This document shows positions 61,669-64,000 of a stretch of 64,000 nucleotides of DNA, one piece after another; position 1 is the first letter of the stretch, and each line of letters begins with the position of its first letter. The stretch comes from Trichinella spiralis (Eukaryota; Nematoda; Enoplea; Trichinellida; Trichinellidae). The position numbers were made by a program, and so were the translations under genes. The DNA is taken from contig CM012954.1 of NCBI GenBank assembly GCA_000181795.3, positions 3,308,582 to 3,372,581 of the forward strand. The letters run 5' to 3'. Below the pieces are notes generated by a model that saw only the letters and a program-made list of their open reading frames with translations, was not told the origin of the DNA and did no database searches.

Positions 61669-62492
61669 TGGATGTGGAATACAACGATGTCGAAGCAGTG
61701 AAAGAATCTGCAGCGAATGTGGAAGAGAACGTATCGACAGTTTATTTGGTGAAAACTCGTAGGCAACCCCTTGCAAATCACTTGCGTCGATCGTTGCCTG
61801 ATTTAACTGCCATTCAACATTGCCACAACTCGGCAGTAGCTGCCAAATTGCTGCCCCATGCTTTTACCGGTTTACGACTTGATCAGCGCAGTGGCAAAAG
61901 GTTGCTGTTGTCGAATGGAACCGAGTGTTGCCGAGGTTATGGAGAAACTGAGACTGCTTCGACTTCAGATGTGTTATTCAAAAATAAAAACAAGAAAAAA
62001 GAAACCACATTCGCTGCAGAGCAGTGTTGCACAACTTTACTTGTCGATAACAAGCATGGCAATGACGATGATGATGATAATGATGATCAGCTGGATGAAA
62101 TAAGTGGTCGTACTGTACGTTTTCAAAAACGACCAACATTTCTTCATTTTTCTGCAAACAGTTTCGAATCAGATGCAGAGCATCGACCATTAGACAGTTC
62201 TGCTTCAGCTTTGTTTAATTGCCATCGACAACGCTCAGCAAGTGCTTGTAGCACATGTTCATCGTCTAGCGACTGCAGTAGCAGCACTACTACTAGCAGC
62301 AATGATGATGAATTAGAACAGTTTCCTTTTTATTCTCAAATGCGCTATGCCAACCAAGCAAGACGATTTTCGCTTACAGCAATTAACAAGAACAACAGTG
62401 TCCAGTTGTTGCAACGACAGCAACACCGATCCAAAAACAAGCGTTTCTTTTCTGGAAAAGAGAAAACCAAATCCAACTGCATTATTTCTTGA
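59550..62492 (+). CDS. prkl-1: Prickle-type PET/LIM planar cell polarity protein
   Basis: Cytosolic, membrane-associated core component of planar cell polarity; binds Van Gogh/Strabismus and opposes Frizzled-Dishevelled. Exons 59550-59858, 60384-60842, 60909-62492 (all phase 0), 783 aa. PET domain about 92-185 ([13 protein letters not shown], then [19 protein letters not shown] and a Lys/Arg stretch KREALGRGT). LIM1 about 186-249, LIM2 251-308 (CAACDEIIFADEC...), LIM3 311-367, with the zinc-binding Cys and His present. The long C-terminus has Ser, Asp and Asn runs and ends CIIS, a CaaX prenylation box as expected for Prickle. The frame is open upstream of the first ATG back to about 59223, reading GC-rich coding-like sequence after an acceptor (ttccaagcag, 59260), so an upstream exon may supply the true start. 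An alignable AATAAA lies 424 bases past the stop. Confidence 0.92.
60186..60321 (+). repeat. About 136-bp dispersed repeat, copy 1 (prickle intron 1)
   Basis: Aligns to 63056-63192 at roughly three quarters identity with at most one or two small gaps. In one frame both copies encode a 30-residue Cys-containing peptide (R-N-N-L-x-N-x-F...C-x-A-x-N-x-Y-C-Q-x-S-D) ending at a stop in the same place. It lies just before prickle exon 2. Confidence 0.75.
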
Positions 62493-62915
62493 CTTTTGAA
62501 ATCGTATCTTTTTCATTTACTTTGTCAGTCCTGTTGAATTACCATTAACTACTTGTAACATTTCTATTACTTTATTATTATTATTATTGCTTTTTAACAT
62601 TTATTTCGCTTATTCTTTGTTTGCCTGCTTGCTTGCTTTGTTGTTGCTAATGAAATATCACTTCTTGTCCGCTTAACTTAACTGTGCAGTACCATATCGG
62701 TTCATCTGTTCTTTTCTTTCCAGTTGGCAAATACGAGGCTGATGCAAAGAATATAGTTAAAACAACAAACATTATATCACCATTACCTTTTTCAGTACTG
62801 ATATATGGTGGGTTCGTTGAACATTGGCTTGGTAATGAATTGAAGTGGAACAGTCTATACACAAATACCACATCTAACACTGAGAAACTACGATCTGTCT
62901 GTGAAATAACTATGT

Positions 62916-62921
62916 AATAAA
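62916..62921 (+). terminator. Polyadenylation signal candidate of prickle
   Basis: AATAAA in the context tatgtAATAAAgac, about 424 bases after the stop codon. It is a reasonable 3' end for the prickle mRNA. Confidence 0.45.
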
Positions 62922-63055
62922 GACTTGTACTTACATACAGATATACTTACATACTTACATATTTATACAGAAATTACAGCAACTTGTAAAAAACTAACAA
63001 AAAAGTTCCAGAAAACTAAACATTTTCGCAGAATGAATAACTGCCAACAAATTTT

Positions 63056-63192
63056 TTGTGGAAGGAATAATTTGCTTAACATATTTCACGTGCCAGAACA
63101 TGACTGTGAGGCAGTAAATACGTACTGCCAATACAGTGATCATAATAATTAATGAAAAGTATATTATTATGGTATCAGTTGCTATACTTATT
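63056..63192 (+). repeat. About 136-bp dispersed repeat, copy 2
   Basis: Second copy of the element in prickle intron 1, located about 135 bases after the presumed polyadenylation signal. The similarity continues past the shared stop codon into TTATTA(C/T)TATGGT-like sequence, so the conserved unit is more than a coding exon. Confidence 0.75.
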
Positions 63193-64000
63193 GACAGTGC
63201 CAATTTTAAAAAAACAAAAACAAAATAACAAAGGCTATATAGCACTTACTGTTCTTTCCGTTTCTGGGGAACGGGTTTTTATCACAAATTTCGCTTTTTT
63301 TGTTATGTATTTCTAAAGGTTCATATTTCAAAAAATTTGGGAAACATCTATCGCAAACTAACCCGTATTTGTTCAATAAATGGCCTCTAGAGTTTGCATG
63401 AGACAAGATGAATACACAGGAAAGCAGCCCATCTGCAACTCAGTTGAAACCCATCTAAGAGGGTTCAAATTTGGTATAGGAATAGTTTCCGAAATTGTAA
63501 TGAGTTATTCATTGAAATTGCGCACTCCGGTGCAATACTTCTTTGCTTTGGACAATTCGAATTTCCGACATTTTCTGACGATTTGGTATAAATTGAAAAA
63601 AGTTCTTTCAATACGGTATGAAAGGCGCATAAAAAAGCTCCATTTATTAGATTCCTATTAGACTATTTAATTCTATCGACAAGTTGAGTGGAATATCTCA
63701 AGCGACGACTGTCAACATTTATAAATACCTGAGTGTCTACCGTAAAACATGGAATTGTTAGCTTTTATGAAAAACAATCATTTCATTGAATTCTAAGCTC
63801 TTCATGATCTTAACTATTCATTCAGAATCTCAACGATACCAAAAAGGTGGCTGTTCGATTCAGTCTTCCGCTACTGCATTACACCGAAATGATGTTTATG
63901 CGAAGCAGCTTCAAATGTTATTTTTGTCAGAATGATTGATTTCAATGGGTGAAAATATAAAAAATTAACCAGCTATTAGAAACTAAAGCACACATGCATG

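Larger units (their letters stand above)
62493..64000. other. 3' flank of prickle
   Basis: Contains the probable prickle 3' UTR and the second copy of the 136-bp repeat. Open frames at 62684-62917 and 63380-63661 have mildly coding-like composition, but neither shows a recognisable motif and I do not call them genes. Confidence 0.5.

Noticed and set aside
63380-63661. 93-codon ORF after prickle
   Set aside because: Codon use is AT-driven, no motif, and no splice or start context; not called a gene.

Overview
This is eukaryotic nuclear DNA, AT-rich (about one third G+C by eye), with small exons, canonical GT..AG introns, T-rich intron strands and many (TA)n and (GT)n microsatellites. The gene content points to a nematode. 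The calmodulin-like gene matches the nematode CAL-1 type, and most genes have a 3' splice acceptor only a few bases upstream of the ATG, as expected for spliced-leader trans-splicing. The unusually long introns and the fly-like PMCA tail make me lean to a non-Caenorhabditis, perhaps enoplean, lineage. That placement is inference from memory and is not proven.

Layout. 1-13.4 kb: no coding gene recognised; probably 5' regulatory and untranslated sequence of the next gene, with one likely non-coding exon. 13.5-24.1 kb (+): a complete plasma-membrane calcium ATPase gene of 15 constitutive coding exons, two alternative terminal exons and a probable 69-bp cassette exon. 24.1-26.9 kb: spacer with one coding-like ORF. 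26.9-36.8 kb (+): an SFT2-family Golgi/endosome trafficking membrane protein in six exons, split by an 8.9-kb intron. Nested in that intron on the opposite strand is a two-exon CAL-1-type calmodulin-like gene (30.8-31.4 kb). 36.8-39.2 kb: spacer. 39.2-40.5 kb (+): an unrecognised two-pass membrane protein in five exons. It is followed after only about 0.4 kb by a complete p38 MAP kinase gene (40.95-43.03 kb, 11 exons) on the same strand, possibly as an operon. 43.0-59.2 kb: a long gene-poor stretch with microsatellites, dispersed repeat pairs, GC-richer islands and one good small-ORF candidate on the minus strand (48.87-49.07 kb). 59.5-62.5 kb (+): a Prickle gene (PET domain, three LIM domains, C-terminal CaaX box). 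62.5-64 kb: 3' flank with a polyadenylation signal and a repeat copy.

Functionally, calcium handling is prominent: the PMCA pump exports Ca2+ and is controlled by calmodulin through its C-terminus, and a calmodulin-like EF-hand gene lies nearby. The other genes cover planar cell polarity (Prickle), stress signalling (p38) and vesicle traffic (SFT2). I see no evidence that these genes form one pathway. I found no tRNA, rRNA, CRISPR, intact transposon or viral element. The most notable features are the antisense gene nested in the SFT2 intron, the PMCA 3'-end choice in which both tails keep a calmodulin-binding start and a PDZ-type end, the possible membrane protein-p38 operon, and several unclassified repeat pairs around the Prickle gene.
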